From the NCBI GenBank assembly GCA_002308915.1, contig DBWI01000024.1:1-64000 (forward strand): 64,000 bases of DNA. Direction: 5' to 3'. The DNA is from Christensenella sp. UBA1242 (GTDB taxonomy: Bacteria; Bacillota; Clostridia; Christensenellales; UBA1242). The notes under the pieces were generated by a model. That model worked only from the letters and a program-made list of their open reading frames with translations. It searched no databases and had not been told where the DNA came from. Below are positions 41,186 through 51,414 of this stretch, in pieces; positions within the stretch are counted from its first letter, which is position 1, and the number at the start of each line of letters is the position of its first letter. Made by a program: the position numbers and the translations under genes.

Positions 41186-42394
41186 CTAAATAAAATTTGC
41201 ACTAAAAATAATCATTCCACTCATAATCATATACATAAAAGAACAACCAAGAATAAGCACAATAAGAAGTGATACACTACTAGCAATCATAGATAAAAAA
41301 TTTGTTATTCTTGAATCAGTAATCGGCTCAAGTACAGCAGAAGCAAGTTTTAGACCAAACATAAACACAATAATTTTTATTAAAGGAATAACAATAGTAG
41401 CAAATAGTAACAGCAATCCACACACACCAACAGCGTTTTTAATTAAAACACTAGATGCGATAATTAAATTCAATCCATCAGATAAATACCTGCCAACAAT
41501 AGGAACTGAATTTTTTATTGCATATTTTGCCGTTCTAAAAGATATACCATCAATACTACCTGCCGTTATCCCCTGTATTGCCAAAAAAGCAGAAAAAACA
41601 GTAAATATAATACCTATTATCCACTTAAAACCACTTGAAAAAAAGTCTGCAAATTTACTCAATTTAATATTATTTGACAAATTTGAAATAACAGAAAAAA
41701 CCAACCTAAAAATAAAAATCGGCATCAATACAGAAGTAAAAATATTTATTATAGTTCCACTCAAAACCGCAACTGTTGGTTGATAAACAGACACTGAAGT
41801 TGTTCCCCCAACTGCAGTTAGCAATGTCAATAATATTGGAAATGATATATCCATTTGTTTTTTTATACTTTGTATTGTACTTGATGTTAAGGTTATCATA
41901 TTAACAGAATAAGCTACAAGTATTACAACTATACTTCCAAAACAAACAAAATGTATTACATCATCCAAAGATTTCATCTTTGAATTTGTTTTTGATGCAG
42001 AAACCAAACTAAATACAACACTTATTGCAATAACCAATGACAATGTGGGCAAAAAAGAAAGCAAATTGTCAAAAAATAAATTTGTTATACTTAAAAAAAT
42101 TGAAACTTGATTTTGAGAAAACTCTCCAGAAATAATCTTTTTTAACTTGTCCAAAAATGATGGTGAATCAAATATTTCTTTTTCTTCATCTCTCAATTCT
42201 GATAAAATACTTTCAAACTTATCAAAATCAAGATTAGATAACTGAGATGAAATATTATTCTCAATAGTCTTTTCAAGTTCACTAGCAGTTAGTTCATCAT
42301 CACAGTAGACAACATCTAATGAATTGGCTTGCAACGCAAATGGAATATATAATCCAATAAAAACAGCAATAAGTAAAATACAAAATCGTTTCAT
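41186..42394 (-). CDS. spoIIIAE: SpoIIIAE, multi-spanning membrane subunit
   Basis: 402 residues: signal peptide (1-23), a hydrophilic extracytoplasmic part (about 25-110), then about seven membrane segments. Motifs AVGGTTSVSVYQPTVA and VPIVGRYLSDG are typical. It probably forms the export core of the SpoIIIA complex. spoIIIAD overlaps its start by four bases. Confidence 0.95.
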   Translation of the reverse strand: MKRFCILLIAVFIGLYIPFALQANSLDVVYCDDELTASELEKTIENNISSQLSNLDFDKFESILSELRDEEKEIFDSPSFLDKLKKIISGEFSQNQVSIFLSITNLFFDNLLSFLPTLSLVIAISVVFSLVSASKTNSKMKSLDDVIHFVCFGSIVVILVAYSVNMITLTSSTIQSIKKQMDISFPILLTLLTAVGGTTSVSVYQPTVAVLSGTIINIFTSVLMPIFIFRLVFSVISNLSNNIKLSKFADFFSSGFKWIIGIIFTVFSAFLAIQGITAGSIDGISFRTAKYAIKNSVPIVGRYLSDGLNLIIASSVLIKNAVGVCGLLLLFATIVIPLIKIIVFMFGLKLASAVLEPITDSRITNFLSMIASSVSLLIVLILGCSFMYMIMSGMIIFSANFI

Positions 42395-42777
42395 GGCAAT
42401 ATCTCCACGATTATTTGTATTATATTAGTAATAATCGGCAATGACATTGCAAGTATAATAACCTTACCAGCAAAAACAATTTTACTTGCAATACCAGTAT
42501 TTCCAGCATCAACACATGCATCTGCCCCAAATTCTGTTAAATATCCTATGCCTATTATTTTTAGTATTGTTTTAAATAAACCAGTATTAACTCCTGTTCG
42601 TTGCACCAAATTGGTAAATGTTTCTAGGATTTGAAAGAGATAATTTATAGTTTGAGATAGTATTAAAACACCACCACAAAGACCAATTATCAAACTTATT
42701 TCTGGTCTTACAGGTTTTATTAACATACTAGCAAAAACTGTTACCAAAGCAATTCCTAATATACGAATCAAATCCAA
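42391..42777 (-). CDS. spoIIIAD: SpoIIIAD
   Basis: 128 residues, four hydrophobic segments, with KPVRPEISLIIGLCGGVLIL and the C-terminal FGADACVDAGNTGIASKIVFAGK that identify SpoIIIAD. It is a membrane subunit of the sporulation channel, homologous in layout to SpoIIIAC. Confidence 0.95.
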   Translation of the reverse strand: MDLIRILGIALVTVFASMLIKPVRPEISLIIGLCGGVLILSQTINYLFQILETFTNLVQRTGVNTGLFKTILKIIGIGYLTEFGADACVDAGNTGIASKIVFAGKVIILAMSLPIITNIIQIIVEILP

Positions 42778-42786
42778 AATTATCTC

Positions 42787-42981
42787 CTAAAGGCCAAAAA
42801 GATTCCTTACTTTATCAAATAAATTACTAATTAAATCAAGAACCATTAGCAGTACAATTATCAGCCCTGCCAAAGTAGAAAAAGTAGCAATATCTTCTTT
42901 GCCGCTTTGCTTTAGGATTTGTCCAACAACAGTTGTTAAAATACCAACTGCAGCAATTTTAAAAATTATCTCTACTCCCAT
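42787..42981 (-). CDS. spoIIIAC: SpoIIIAC
   Basis: 64 residues with two transmembrane helices, including KQSGKEDIATFSTLAG. The frame opens at 43011, but the ATG at 42981 follows GGGAGA and yields the usual short protein, similar to the 68-residue B. subtilis SpoIIIAC. Confidence 0.94.
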   Translation of the reverse strand: MGVEIIFKIAAVGILTTVVGQILKQSGKEDIATFSTLAGLIIVLLMVLDLISNLFDKVRNLFGL

Positions 42982-42992
42982 ATTCTCTCCCA

Positions 42993-43487
42993 TCAAATAA
43001 CAAGCAAACAAACAAGAAGGCCAACTATTATTCCCAATTTAATAAATAGGCTTGCGTATTTTTTACATTCTTCTCTTGACTCATCACATTTTATTTTTAT
43101 CTTATTTTTGTATGTACCCATTTCATTGCTAAGTGACATAACATCAAATCTACCAATATTCGAAAAATACTTATAAATAAATTCTTTCTCATCTTTTTTT
43201 AGTATTGAAATATTGTCTAACAGACTTACTTCAATATTTTTTTTGTCTTCTAATCTTTGATATATTAAATCACATAATGCAATTAACTCTCGACTATTTA
43301 ACTTTTCACAATTTCTTTTGATTACATATTTCAACTTATCATGAGTAAAAGTAACATCTGCCTCTATTGAACTCATTAATATCTCAAAACTAGAAAAGAA
43401 TTTTTTTCTGCTTATATAATAATCTGCAATTTTATATCCCAAAAAAGCGAAACAGAAAACAATTAACAAAATTAAAGCAATTTTCAT
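42993..43487 (-). CDS. spoIIIAB: SpoIIIAB
   Basis: 164 residues: N-terminal transmembrane helix, a helical soluble domain resembling GspF-type proteins (FSSFEILMSSIEADVTF, IDFLGRFDVMSLSN-type segment) and a C-terminal transmembrane helix. It is thought to anchor the SpoIIIAA ATPase to the complex. Confidence 0.94.
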   Translation of the reverse strand: MKIALILLIVFCFAFLGYKIADYYISRKKFFSSFEILMSSIEADVTFTHDKLKYVIKRNCEKLNSRELIALCDLIYQRLEDKKNIEVSLLDNISILKKDEKEFIYKYFSNIGRFDVMSLSNEMGTYKNKIKIKCDESREECKKYASLFIKLGIIVGLLVCLLVI

Positions 43488-43490
43488 ATT

Positions 43491-44393
43491 TCACCATCTA
43501 ACTATTCTAGAAAACTTCTCGTTATAAACACCTTCAAATGTTCCTGGCCCTTCTCTATTAGACAATAAAACATATCTCTGAAAATAATAATTTGGAAGTT
43601 TACAAAAAAACTCTTTTCTTCTTAATTCATCAAGATTATTTGCATGAATTGTTGCAATTACTTTAACACCACAATTCATAGCAGAGATCAAACTATTTAT
43701 ATCATCTTCACTACCAATTTCATCAGTAACAATAACACTTGGGTTTAATGATCTTATTGCACACATAAAACCATAACTTTTATCAACATTACGTAGTACA
43801 TCACAAAAAATGCCAATACCTACCATATCACACGATATTTCTCCACGCTCATCTAGGATACAAACATTCAAACAATAGTTCCTCTCTGATAATTGATTAA
43901 TAAAGTCTCTTATAAAAGTTGTTTTTCCGGCTCCTGGTGGTGATATTATTAGTGCATTTTTTATTTCATTATTTGAAACGATATCGTCAAAAGCACATAA
44001 TGATGCATTTTTTATATAATGTGGAATTCTTATATTTAAACTTGTCCAATTGGTTATAGTTTTTATTTGATTATTCTCGTATACAAATGTTCCTGCAATA
44101 CCAATTCTTATTCCACTTGGAAGAATAATATACCCTTGTTTAATTTGCTCATTAATTGAATAAATAGAAAAATCACTTGCCTTGTAAATGATATCTGCAA
44201 TCATATCTTGAGTTGCATATAATGCCAAATTTATATTACAAGTTATTCCATTTTGATATATATAATATGGCTGTGATTTTATAAAAACAACAATAGGCTT
44301 ATCTTGTCTAATTCTTATTTCTGACAATTCGCCTATTGCAATTTTGTTATTTATGATATTATACAAATCACATGGTAAAATATCCTTAAGCAT
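43491..44393 (-). CDS. spoIIIAA: SpoIIIAA, secretion-type ATPase
   Basis: 300 residues, related to type II/IV secretion ATPases. Walker A is PPGAGKTT, Walker B region VIVTDEIGSEDD, and the histidine box ATIHANNLDELRR is intact. It powers assembly or transport of the SpoIIIA channel in the mother cell. First of eight spoIIIA genes; start preceded by GGAG. Sigma-E control is expected from the family, but no clear sigma-E promoter could be read upstream. Confidence 0.96.
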   Translation of the reverse strand: MLKDILPCDLYNIINNKIAIGELSEIRIRQDKPIVVFIKSQPYYIYQNGITCNINLALYATQDMIADIIYKASDFSIYSINEQIKQGYIILPSGIRIGIAGTFVYENNQIKTITNWTSLNIRIPHYIKNASLCAFDDIVSNNEIKNALIISPPGAGKTTFIRDFINQLSERNYCLNVCILDERGEISCDMVGIGIFCDVLRNVDKSYGFMCAIRSLNPSVIVTDEIGSEDDINSLISAMNCGVKVIATIHANNLDELRRKEFFCKLPNYYFQRYVLLSNREGPGTFEGVYNEKFSRIVRW

Positions 44394-44433
44394 AACATCT
44401 CCACATGATATATATATTTTTGAAATAAAAAAA

Positions 44434-44455
44434 AATACCTATATAAAAGGTATTT
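44434..44455. terminator. Terminator upstream of spoIIIAA
   Basis: AATACC / GGTATT stem with a T-run on the minus strand (A-run on plus). It separates efp from spoIIIA. Confidence 0.75.
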
Positions 44456-44469
44456 TCTACAAAATAAAA

Positions 44470-44487
44470 GCCACTTGAATAAGTGGC
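44470..44487 (-). terminator. Terminator of efp
   Basis: GCCACTT / AAGTGGC perfect 7-bp stem with a 4-nt loop just after the efp stop codon, followed on the minus strand by TTTTATTTT. Confidence 0.8.
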
Positions 44488-44493
44488 AATTTA

Positions 44494-45054
44494 TTATTTA
44501 ACTCTTTCCATATAGCTACCATCACGAGTATCAACTCTGATTTTTTCGCCATTATTAACAAAAAGTGGAACACCAATAACATAACCTGTTTCAAGAGTTG
44601 CTGGCTTGTAACTTGACTTTGTTGTATCACCTTGAACACCTGGCTCACAATCAACAATTGTAAGTTCAACGAATGTTGGTGGTTCAACAGAGAAAGCAAC
44701 ACCTTTGTAGAATTGAATGTTTGCCATCATGTTCTCTGTCATAAAATTCATTGCATCTTCAACTTGAGATTTATTGAGAGGAATTTGATCATATGTTTCC
44801 ATATCCATAAAATAATAAAGATCACCTTCATTATAAAGATATTGCATTTCCTTTCTTTCAATAACTGCAACTTGGAACTTATCTGTTGGATTGAATGTTC
44901 TCTCCAAAACTTGTCCAGTAATAACATTTTTTAATTTTGTTCTTACAAATGGTGAACCCTTGCCTGGTTTTACATGTAAAAACTCAACAACAACATAAAC
45001 ATTTCCTTCCATTTCAAAGGTAACACCCTTTCTAAAATCACCTGCTGTAACCAT
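44494..45054 (-). CDS. efp: Elongation factor P
   Basis: 186 residues, three beta-barrel domains. The tip loop [11 protein letters not shown] places lysine at position 32, as in B. subtilis, where it is modified by 5-aminopentanol. EF-P relieves ribosome stalling on polyproline. It lies upstream of spoIIIAA as in Bacillus; the aminopeptidase gene usually before it is absent. Start preceded by AAGGAG. Confidence 0.97.
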   Translation of the reverse strand: MVTAGDFRKGVTFEMEGNVYVVVEFLHVKPGKGSPFVRTKLKNVITGQVLERTFNPTDKFQVAVIERKEMQYLYNEGDLYYFMDMETYDQIPLNKSQVEDAMNFMTENMMANIQFYKGVAFSVEPPTFVELTIVDCEPGVQGDTTKSSYKPATLETGYVIGVPLFVNNGEKIRVDTRDGSYMERVK

Positions 45055-45123
45055 AAATAAATTTTCTCCTTATTAAACTAAAAAAATTATAACATACAAA
45101 ATAACACTTAATCAAGTAATTTT

Positions 45124-45678
45124 TTAATGTCCATACAAAATTGTGTAATTGCTATTCAAATAGGGTTTAATTTTTTTTATACTTGAAATCAATTCTGAAA
45201 AATTGCCATCATAAAAATCTGTTCTTCCATAACCATTTTCAAATAGCAAATCGCCACAAAATACATTGTTTTTATATATATAAACAACACTCCCTTTTGA
45301 ATGTCCGGGAGTATGCAACACTTTGAATACAATATTATTGACTTCAATCTCTCCTTCTTGCAATAGAACATCTGCGGTAAAACTATCAAAACTTTTTTGG
45401 ACTATATATGACAAATTCCCATTTGTATATAATTTGTCAGCATCGGCTTGATGTATATAAATCTTAACACCTTTTTCTTGAAATTTTTTACAACTTGCAC
45501 AATGATCAAAATGACCATGCGTTAATAATATTGCCTTAGGTGAAAGATTTTTTTCGTGTAAAAAGGCATCTATTTTTTCATATTCTTCACCAGCATCAAT
45601 TATTACGCAAGACTTATTATCTTCAGTAATTATATAGCAATTCTCCATTAATTCGCCAAGAACTATTTTATATATCAT
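45124..45678 (-). CDS. Metallo-beta-lactamase fold hydrolase (glyoxalase II-like)
   Basis: 184 residues. Zinc motif THGHFDH, then HTPGHSKGSVV and FCGDLLFENGYGRTDF, as in the small YqgX-like glyoxalase II homologues. The protein stops right after the last ligand motif YGH, some 20 residues before the usual C-terminus. It overlaps the next gene by four bases. Substrate unknown; thioester hydrolysis is the common guess. Confidence 0.88.
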   Translation of the reverse strand: MIYKIVLGELMENCYIITEDNKSCVIIDAGEEYEKIDAFLHEKNLSPKAILLTHGHFDHCASCKKFQEKGVKIYIHQADADKLYTNGNLSYIVQKSFDSFTADVLLQEGEIEVNNIVFKVLHTPGHSKGSVVYIYKNNVFCGDLLFENGYGRTDFYDGNFSELISSIKKIKPYLNSNYTILYGH

Positions 45679-46535
45679 AATAAACTATCATATATTCCTT
45701 TCATAATTAAACTATCAGTAGTTTGATGACTTTGCGATTCACAAATTATTGTTGGAGTTAATCCCATATCTTTTATAACCCTTGCAAGTGGTTCAAAGTC
45801 AGGACCATAAATTTCATCATCATAGTTCAAGTGTCTAATTTCACCTTTTTCACCATATTCAATTTTTGAAAAATGTATATGGCAATTTTTTGCTCTGTTA
45901 CCCAGCTTTTCTATAGCCAAATCAAATACTTTTTTGTAATCATCATATGTTTTCAAAGTTCCACCTGTTAAAGCATTAATGTGACCAAAATCAAATGTTG
46001 GAACCAAGCATTCATCAAGTGTACAAATATCAATAATCTCTTGATAAGTGCCAATTTGTTGAGGTTTCCCCATGGCTTCAGGACAAATTCTCATACCTGG
46101 TTTCAATAAATTTTTCTCTCTACAAATATCAATAGCTCTTTTAAGGTTTTTCTTAACTAAATCAATTGCAACACTTCTTTCTAATTTTCCACAAGAACCA
46201 ACATGAACAACATAATCAGTGCCACCAAAGCAATCTAATAATTCCAAACCTCTTGTGATGTAATTAAAAGATTTTTGTATCATTTCTTCATCTGGATTAG
46301 CAAGGTTGATATAATATGGAGCATGAGCAGAAACCAAAATGTCATTTTCTCTTGCTGCCTCACCAATTTTTGTTGCAGTATCTTCTTTTACAGTAAAGCC
46401 CCTACCAAAAGAAAATTCATAAGCAGATAGACCTTTACTCTTCAACCAAGCTGGTGCTTCAACAGAATGCTTGTAACCTTCATCATAAAAAATTTGTTCA
46501 TTCCCAGATGGTCCAAATCTCAATTTTTTCTCCAT
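45675..46535 (-). CDS. TIM-barrel protein, endonuclease IV / sugar isomerase superfamily
   Basis: 286 residues of the AP endonuclease 2 TIM-barrel fold. Likely metal ligands: His in YVVHVGSCG, Glu in CPEAMGK, Asp and His in DFGHINAL, His in HIHFSK, His in EIRHLN and Glu in ICESQSH. The Asp that precedes the last barrel histidine in endonuclease IV (DxH) is Ile here. A DNA-repair role is therefore uncertain; it may be a sugar-phosphate isomerase relative. It lies between truB and the MBL hydrolase. Confidence 0.82.
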   Translation of the reverse strand: MEKKLRFGPSGNEQIFYDEGYKHSVEAPAWLKSKGLSAYEFSFGRGFTVKEDTATKIGEAARENDILVSAHAPYYINLANPDEEMIQKSFNYITRGLELLDCFGGTDYVVHVGSCGKLERSVAIDLVKKNLKRAIDICREKNLLKPGMRICPEAMGKPQQIGTYQEIIDICTLDECLVPTFDFGHINALTGGTLKTYDDYKKVFDLAIEKLGNRAKNCHIHFSKIEYGEKGEIRHLNYDDEIYGPDFEPLARVIKDMGLTPTIICESQSHQTTDSLIMKGIYDSLL

Positions 46536-46538
46536 GTT

Positions 46539-47210
46539 TTATACCTCAATATATTCAAATTTTCCACTTTTAATTTCTTCCAAAGTGTAGGCTTGTTTTA
46601 AAGTTAAATCAGCACATCTTGTACGTATTATTGCAAGCATTGTGCCATATGTTGATAAAGAATATGCAATATCACGACATAAACTTCTAATATAGGTTCC
46701 TCCTGAACAGGTTATTTCAAACATAAATGTATTATTGCCTACTTGATATAAAACATCACATGAATAAATTGTAATATGTCTTGTTTTTAGTTCAAATTCC
46801 TCACCCTGACGTGCAAGATTATATGCTTTTTTGCCATTCACTTTTTTGGCTGAATATTTTGGTGGAATTTGATCAAACTCTCCAACAAAATTCTTACAAC
46901 ATTCCTTAACTTGCTCTAGTGATATATTGGTATCACATTTATTTATAACCACACCTTCACTATCTAATGTATCTGTTTCTATTCCAAAACTGAACACAGC
47001 ACGATATGTTTTAACTTTATTCAAAAACTCATCAAATAGCTTTGTTCCTTTATTTATACCCAGGACCAAAACTCCACTTCCAAGCGGATCCAAAGTGCCC
47101 ATATGTCCTATTTTGTTAGGTTTAATTGTTCTTTTTACTATTTGAACAGCAAGACTTGAAGACATCCCCGTCGGTTTGTTTAGAACAATAATGGCATTTT
47201 TGTCAAACAT
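46539..47210 (-). CDS. truB: tRNA pseudouridine-55 synthase TruB
   Basis: 223 residues. Motifs: VLNKPTGMSS, KIGHMGTLDPLGSGVL with the catalytic aspartate, and CSGGTYIRSLCRDIA. It makes the conserved pseudouridine at tRNA position 55. It is shorter than many TruB proteins because the C-terminal PUA-like domain is reduced. The ATG at 47210 has GAGGGGA at better spacing than the one two codons upstream. ribF, its common partner, is not next to it. Confidence 0.95.
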   Translation of the reverse strand: MFDKNAIIVLNKPTGMSSSLAVQIVKRTIKPNKIGHMGTLDPLGSGVLVLGINKGTKLFDEFLNKVKTYRAVFSFGIETDTLDSEGVVINKCDTNISLEQVKECCKNFVGEFDQIPPKYSAKKVNGKKAYNLARQGEEFELKTRHITIYSCDVLYQVGNNTFMFEITCSGGTYIRSLCRDIAYSLSTYGTMLAIIRTRCADLTLKQAYTLEEIKSGKFEYIEV

Positions 47211-48162
47211 TATCATTCCCCTCTTCTACTGCTTCTTTACATGCTTTAATTACATTTTCTAAAGCTTCTTTTTTTGTACCATAGTATGTAGCGCCACTTG
47301 CTTGAGTATGGCCACCACCATTGAATTGATTAGCAACTTTACTTACATTATATCCCTTTAGACATCTAAAATTTAATCTAAACACATTTTTTTGTTTCTC
47401 TACAAATAAAACTGCAACTTTTGTACCTTCTAAATTAAGTAATCTGTTAACATAATCACCTAAATCATGCGATGTGTAGCCATTTTTATTCATAAAATCA
47501 TAACTAACAACATTATATGTTAATCCATTGTCCATAACTATATTTTGGTCTAGTTCTGTTGTCATCTTAAAAGTTTTTAGTGGTTCAAGTTTGAATACAT
47601 GATAATTTACTAAGCTAATATCTGCACCAAGGTCAATTAAGTCACCAGCAATTTTATGAGTTGTTGAAGTTGTGTTATCATGCATAAAACAACCTGTATC
47701 ATCACTTACACCCAAGTAAAGCATTGTTGCAACATCTTTTGTAATTTTAACTTTACTCTTTTTTATCATCTCATAAACAATTTCAGCACAAGATGCTCTG
47801 TGCTCTACATATGTATATTTACCAGTCAAGTCACGACTTAAATGATGATCTATAACAATTGTATTATTAAATTTTTGAAATACTTCAGCATATTTACCAA
47901 GCAATTTTGAAGTAGCAACATCAGTTGAAATTAGTAAATCATAATTATTTTCATCAAATTCACAAGTATTTAAGTTCTCGTATTTAATGAAATCATATGG
48001 AGCAGTTAAATCATCATCAATAAAAACATCTACATCTTTTCCAAATTTTTTACATAAAAAAGAAATGGCATAAGAACTGCCCAAACAATCTCCATCTGGA
48101 GATTGATGAGCAAATACTGCCACTCTTTTACTATTTTTAATTATTTTAAAAATCTTCTTCAT
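47203..48162 (-). CDS. DHH-family phosphoesterase, NrnA-like
   Basis: 319 residues. DHH domain motifs: SPDGDCLGSSYA, STDVA, IDHHLSRD; DHHA1 domain motif GGGHTQASGA. NrnA-type enzymes degrade short oligoribonucleotides and hydrolyse pAp; related forms cleave c-di-AMP products. It lies between rbfA and truB, its conserved place. The ATG at 48162 follows GAAGGTGATA; the frame opens four codons earlier. It overlaps rbfA by 17 nt and truB by 8. Confidence 0.92.
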   Translation of the reverse strand: MKKIFKIIKNSKRVAVFAHQSPDGDCLGSSYAISFLCKKFGKDVDVFIDDDLTAPYDFIKYENLNTCEFDENNYDLLISTDVATSKLLGKYAEVFQKFNNTIVIDHHLSRDLTGKYTYVEHRASCAEIVYEMIKKSKVKITKDVATMLYLGVSDDTGCFMHDNTTSTTHKIAGDLIDLGADISLVNYHVFKLEPLKTFKMTTELDQNIVMDNGLTYNVVSYDFMNKNGYTSHDLGDYVNRLLNLEGTKVAVLFVEKQKNVFRLNFRCLKGYNVSKVANQFNGGGHTQASGATYYGTKKEALENVIKACKEAVEEGNDNV

Positions 48163-48520
48163 TATCACCTTCATCAGCTTCAGGAATGTTTAATGTGCTA
48201 AGTATAGCATTTATTTTATCACTATGACTTGCACCTTCATCAAGAATAAATACAATTTCTGGAGTATATGGCAACTTAACTTCTTTGATAAGCTCACGTT
48301 TGATAAATCCTTCACTTTTTCTTAGTTGTTTCATTACAATATTTTTATCACCAGTATATATGCTTATTCCAATTTTGCAATGTCTAAAATCACTAGATAA
48401 GTTAGCATAAGTAACTGTAATAAACTCATTAAGTCTAGGATCATTAACTTTGTTTCTTAATATATTAGAAATTGCCTTTTCAACTTCAGAATTTGCTCTT
48501 TCTATTCTAAGATTTTGCAT
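48146..48520 (-). CDS. rbfA: Ribosome-binding factor A
   Basis: 124 residues, KH-like fold with RIERANSEVEKAIS and a TPEIVFILDEGA segment. It assists late 30S maturation. It is 2 nt after infB and overlaps the NrnA-like gene. The C-terminus has a short acidic tail. Confidence 0.95.
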   Translation of the reverse strand: MQNLRIERANSEVEKAISNILRNKVNDPRLNEFITVTYANLSSDFRHCKIGISIYTGDKNIVMKQLRKSEGFIKRELIKEVKLPYTPEIVFILDEGASHSDKINAILSTLNIPEADEGDNEEDF

Positions 48521-48522
48521 AA

Positions 48523-51102
48523 TTAACCTCTTTTAATTTCAACTTTTTGGAATATTTCAAGTGTATCACCAACTTGAATACCAGTTGAATCTTTAAGCTT
48601 TATACCACATTCATAGCCATAATTTACTTCAGCTTTGTCATCTTTTTGAATACGTAATGCTTGAATTTCTGTTTCTAGAAGCTTTTCATCTCCATGATAA
48701 ACATTAACTATACCATTTCTTATTGCTTTACCATCAAGAATATAACAACCACAAACAACACCACTTGTAGAAAGCTTAAACATTGCTCTAACTTCTGCTT
48801 TACCAATATATTGATTTTCATACTTAACAGAAAGCATACCATTAAGAGCTTTTGTGATTTCGTCTACAACTTCATAAATTACTTTATAACTTTTGATTTG
48901 AACAGACATAGAATCTGCAATTTGTTCTATTTTTGAAGACATCTTAAGGTTAAAGTTGATAATTACAGCCCCAGACGCTTGTGCAAGAACGATATCAGAT
49001 TCAGTAACAGCACCAGCACCACTATGAATGCATACAACTCTAGCTTCTTCATTTCTTATAGCTGTTAAAGACTGTTTAAGTGCTTCAACAGAACCTTGAA
49101 CATCTGCTTTGATAATAATATTTAGCGCTTTAAGTTTTCCTTCATTAACTTTATCCATAAAGTCTTCAAGAGAAACACCACTTGTTGAGTTGGCACGCAT
49201 TTCTTTTGCTTTTGCAATTCTTTCTTGAATAACTTGTTTTGATAATTTCTCATCAACAGCGAACACTCTATCACCAGAATTAGGAACACTATCAAGTCCC
49301 AATACTGCAACAGGAGTGCTAGGTGGTGCAACTTTTATTGTTTTACCATTTTCATCAAACATTGCTCTAACCTTACCAAAGCTAATACCACTCATTATTG
49401 AATCACCAACTTTAAGAGTACCACTTTGAACAAGGACAGTTGCAATTGCACCTCTGTTTTTGTCAAGTTCAGCTTCAATAACTGTACCAACTGCACTTTG
49501 ATTTGGATTTGCTTTCAACTCTTGAATTTCAGCAACAAGTAATATCATTTTTAATAAATCATCAATGCCTATACCTTTTTTAGCTGAAACAGGAACAAGA
49601 ATTGCATCTCCACCCCATTCTTCAGGAAGAACACCATTTTCTGCAAGTTGTTGTTTACATTTGTCAATATTGGCTTCTGGCTTATCAATTTTGTTAATTG
49701 CAACTATCATTGGAACATTTGCAGCTTTTATATGGTTAATTGCTTCAATTGTTTGAGGCATAATACCATCATCAGCGGCAACAACAAGAATTGCAATATC
49801 TGTAACTTCTGCCCCTCTAGCTCTCATAGCAGTAAATGCTGCGTGTCCTGGTGTATCAATAAATGTTATCTTTTCACCATTAAAGTTGACTTGATAAGCA
49901 CCTATTTTTTGTGTAATTCCACCAGCTTCACCGCTTACCACATTTGTCTTTCTGATTGCATCCAATAATGAAGTCTTACCATGGTCAACGTGTCCCATAA
50001 CAGCAACAACTGGCGGACGCTTAACCATATTGCTTTCATCCTGATCAGCAACATCATCATACAATTGTTCTTCATATGTTTTTTCTAATTTTTGTTCAAG
50101 TTTTACACCAAGTTCACCCGCAACTAGTTCAGCAGTCATAAAATCAATACTTGAGTTTATGTTAGCCATAATTCCAAGCATCATAAGTTGTTTTATGATT
50201 TCTGTAACAGGTTTACCTGTTTTTTCAGAAAGTGTTTTTACTGTTACATCTTCTGTTGTTATAACTGCACTTTCAATTTGTGGTGCAACAAAAGTTTTTT
50301 GCTCTTTCTTTTTCTTTGCCAACTTTCTGTTGCCCATTCTGTCGCCATCATAATCATCAATATCATTGTCAACAATGATATTTTTTCTCATTAAAGCTTT
50401 TTTGTTTATTTGTTTTTTCTCTTCTAAATTTCTATTAGATTTGTTCTTGTTTCCAAAATTTCTTTCTGGTTGAGCAAGAACACTACTGCTTTCTGTTGGA
50501 GCAAATACTTTGAATTGATTTGATTTTGTTGAAACAAAGTTTCTTCCACCTTGTAGTGGTCTTTTTTCAAATGGTTTTTGGCCAGGTTTTGTTGGATTAA
50601 ATTGTCTGTTTTGTTGACCTTGAGGTTTTCTTTGTTGTTGATTATTTTGGAATTGACCTCTGTTTTGTTGTCTGTTGTCTTGCCATCTTCTTTGGTCATT
50701 ACTATTTTGATTGTTTGAAAAATCTCTACTCTTTGTGAAAGTAGTATTTTTTTGTTTAATATCATTTCTATTTTTAACATCTAGTTTGTTATTAGATTTT
50801 GCAAAATCACTCTCTTTTGATGTTTTTTCAACAGAACTTACATTATTATTTTTTGTATCAGAGCTCTGTTTTGGTTCATCAACAACTTCTACAACATGCA
50901 AATCAATCTTTTCTTCTTTTTTGGATTCATTTTGAAGTTGAGAGAAATTTCTTTGCAATTCTCTAATTTTCTTTAAAGTGTCTTCCATTTGATCTCTAGA
51001 TGATCTAACATCTCTAATCATAACTTGGATTTGGCCACTTTTTTGAACATTAAAAATAGCTTTCAAATTATTTAATCCAATTTCTTTTTCTTGTTCAGTC
51101 AA
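48523..51102 (-). CDS. infB: Translation initiation factor IF-2
   Basis: 859 residues. The long N-terminal part (about 1-280) is low complexity, rich in Gln, Asn, Arg and Lys. Then come the IF2N helix ([20 protein letters not shown]), the GTPase domain with [16 protein letters not shown] and NKID, and the C-terminal domains that bind initiator tRNA. It brings fMet-tRNA to the 30S subunit. It follows nusA-ylxR-ylxQ in the conserved order. Confidence 0.97.
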   Translation of the reverse strand: MTEQEKEIGLNNLKAIFNVQKSGQIQVMIRDVRSSRDQMEDTLKKIRELQRNFSQLQNESKKEEKIDLHVVEVVDEPKQSSDTKNNNVSSVEKTSKESDFAKSNNKLDVKNRNDIKQKNTTFTKSRDFSNNQNSNDQRRWQDNRQQNRGQFQNNQQQRKPQGQQNRQFNPTKPGQKPFEKRPLQGGRNFVSTKSNQFKVFAPTESSSVLAQPERNFGNKNKSNRNLEEKKQINKKALMRKNIIVDNDIDDYDGDRMGNRKLAKKKKEQKTFVAPQIESAVITTEDVTVKTLSEKTGKPVTEIIKQLMMLGIMANINSSIDFMTAELVAGELGVKLEQKLEKTYEEQLYDDVADQDESNMVKRPPVVAVMGHVDHGKTSLLDAIRKTNVVSGEAGGITQKIGAYQVNFNGEKITFIDTPGHAAFTAMRARGAEVTDIAILVVAADDGIMPQTIEAINHIKAANVPMIVAINKIDKPEANIDKCKQQLAENGVLPEEWGGDAILVPVSAKKGIGIDDLLKMILLVAEIQELKANPNQSAVGTVIEAELDKNRGAIATVLVQSGTLKVGDSIMSGISFGKVRAMFDENGKTIKVAPPSTPVAVLGLDSVPNSGDRVFAVDEKLSKQVIQERIAKAKEMRANSTSGVSLEDFMDKVNEGKLKALNIIIKADVQGSVEALKQSLTAIRNEEARVVCIHSGAGAVTESDIVLAQASGAVIINFNLKMSSKIEQIADSMSVQIKSYKVIYEVVDEITKALNGMLSVKYENQYIGKAEVRAMFKLSTSGVVCGCYILDGKAIRNGIVNVYHGDEKLLETEIQALRIQKDDKAEVNYGYECGIKLKDSTGIQVGDTLEIFQKVEIKRG

Positions 51103-51108
51103 ATTATT

Positions 51109-51414
51109 TTACTCCTTACATAATTTTATTACTTCATCTGCAATGCCCTTGTTTTTTATTCCAACAACTTTGCAATTTGAAATATTAACAATTTTATCAA
51201 AGTCATCTGGTATTAATGTTAAAACTTCACAATTCGTTCTTTTGGCATTATCCTCAACGATTTTGCTTAGGTTTTTTCCTCCATTATCACTTTTGATTAC
51301 CAAATACAACTTTTTATCATAATTCTTTAAATAGTCACTTCCAATTATTAAGTATCCTGCTTTGCGTGCAATATTGATGTAACCTTTAATTTTTTGAATT
51401 ATTTCCTTCTGCAA
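51109..51414 (-). CDS. ylxQ: YlxQ, L7Ae-type RNA-binding protein
   Basis: 101 residues, L7Ae/L30e fold (INIARKAGYLIIGSDYL, then LVIKSDNGGKNLS). L7Ae proteins in bacteria bind kink-turns. It overlaps ylxR by 29 nt and precedes infB, its conserved place. Whether it contacts structured RNAs such as OLE cannot be told. Confidence 0.9.
   Translation of the reverse strand: MQKEIIQKIKGYINIARKAGYLIIGSDYLKNYDKKLYLVIKSDNGGKNLSKIVEDNAKRTNCEVLTLIPDDFDKIVNISNCKVVGIKNKGIADEVIKLCKE

Noticed and set aside
50424..50780. Second frame within infB
   Set aside because: Shifted reading of the Gln/Asn-rich N-terminal region of IF-2 on the same strand; composition artefact.
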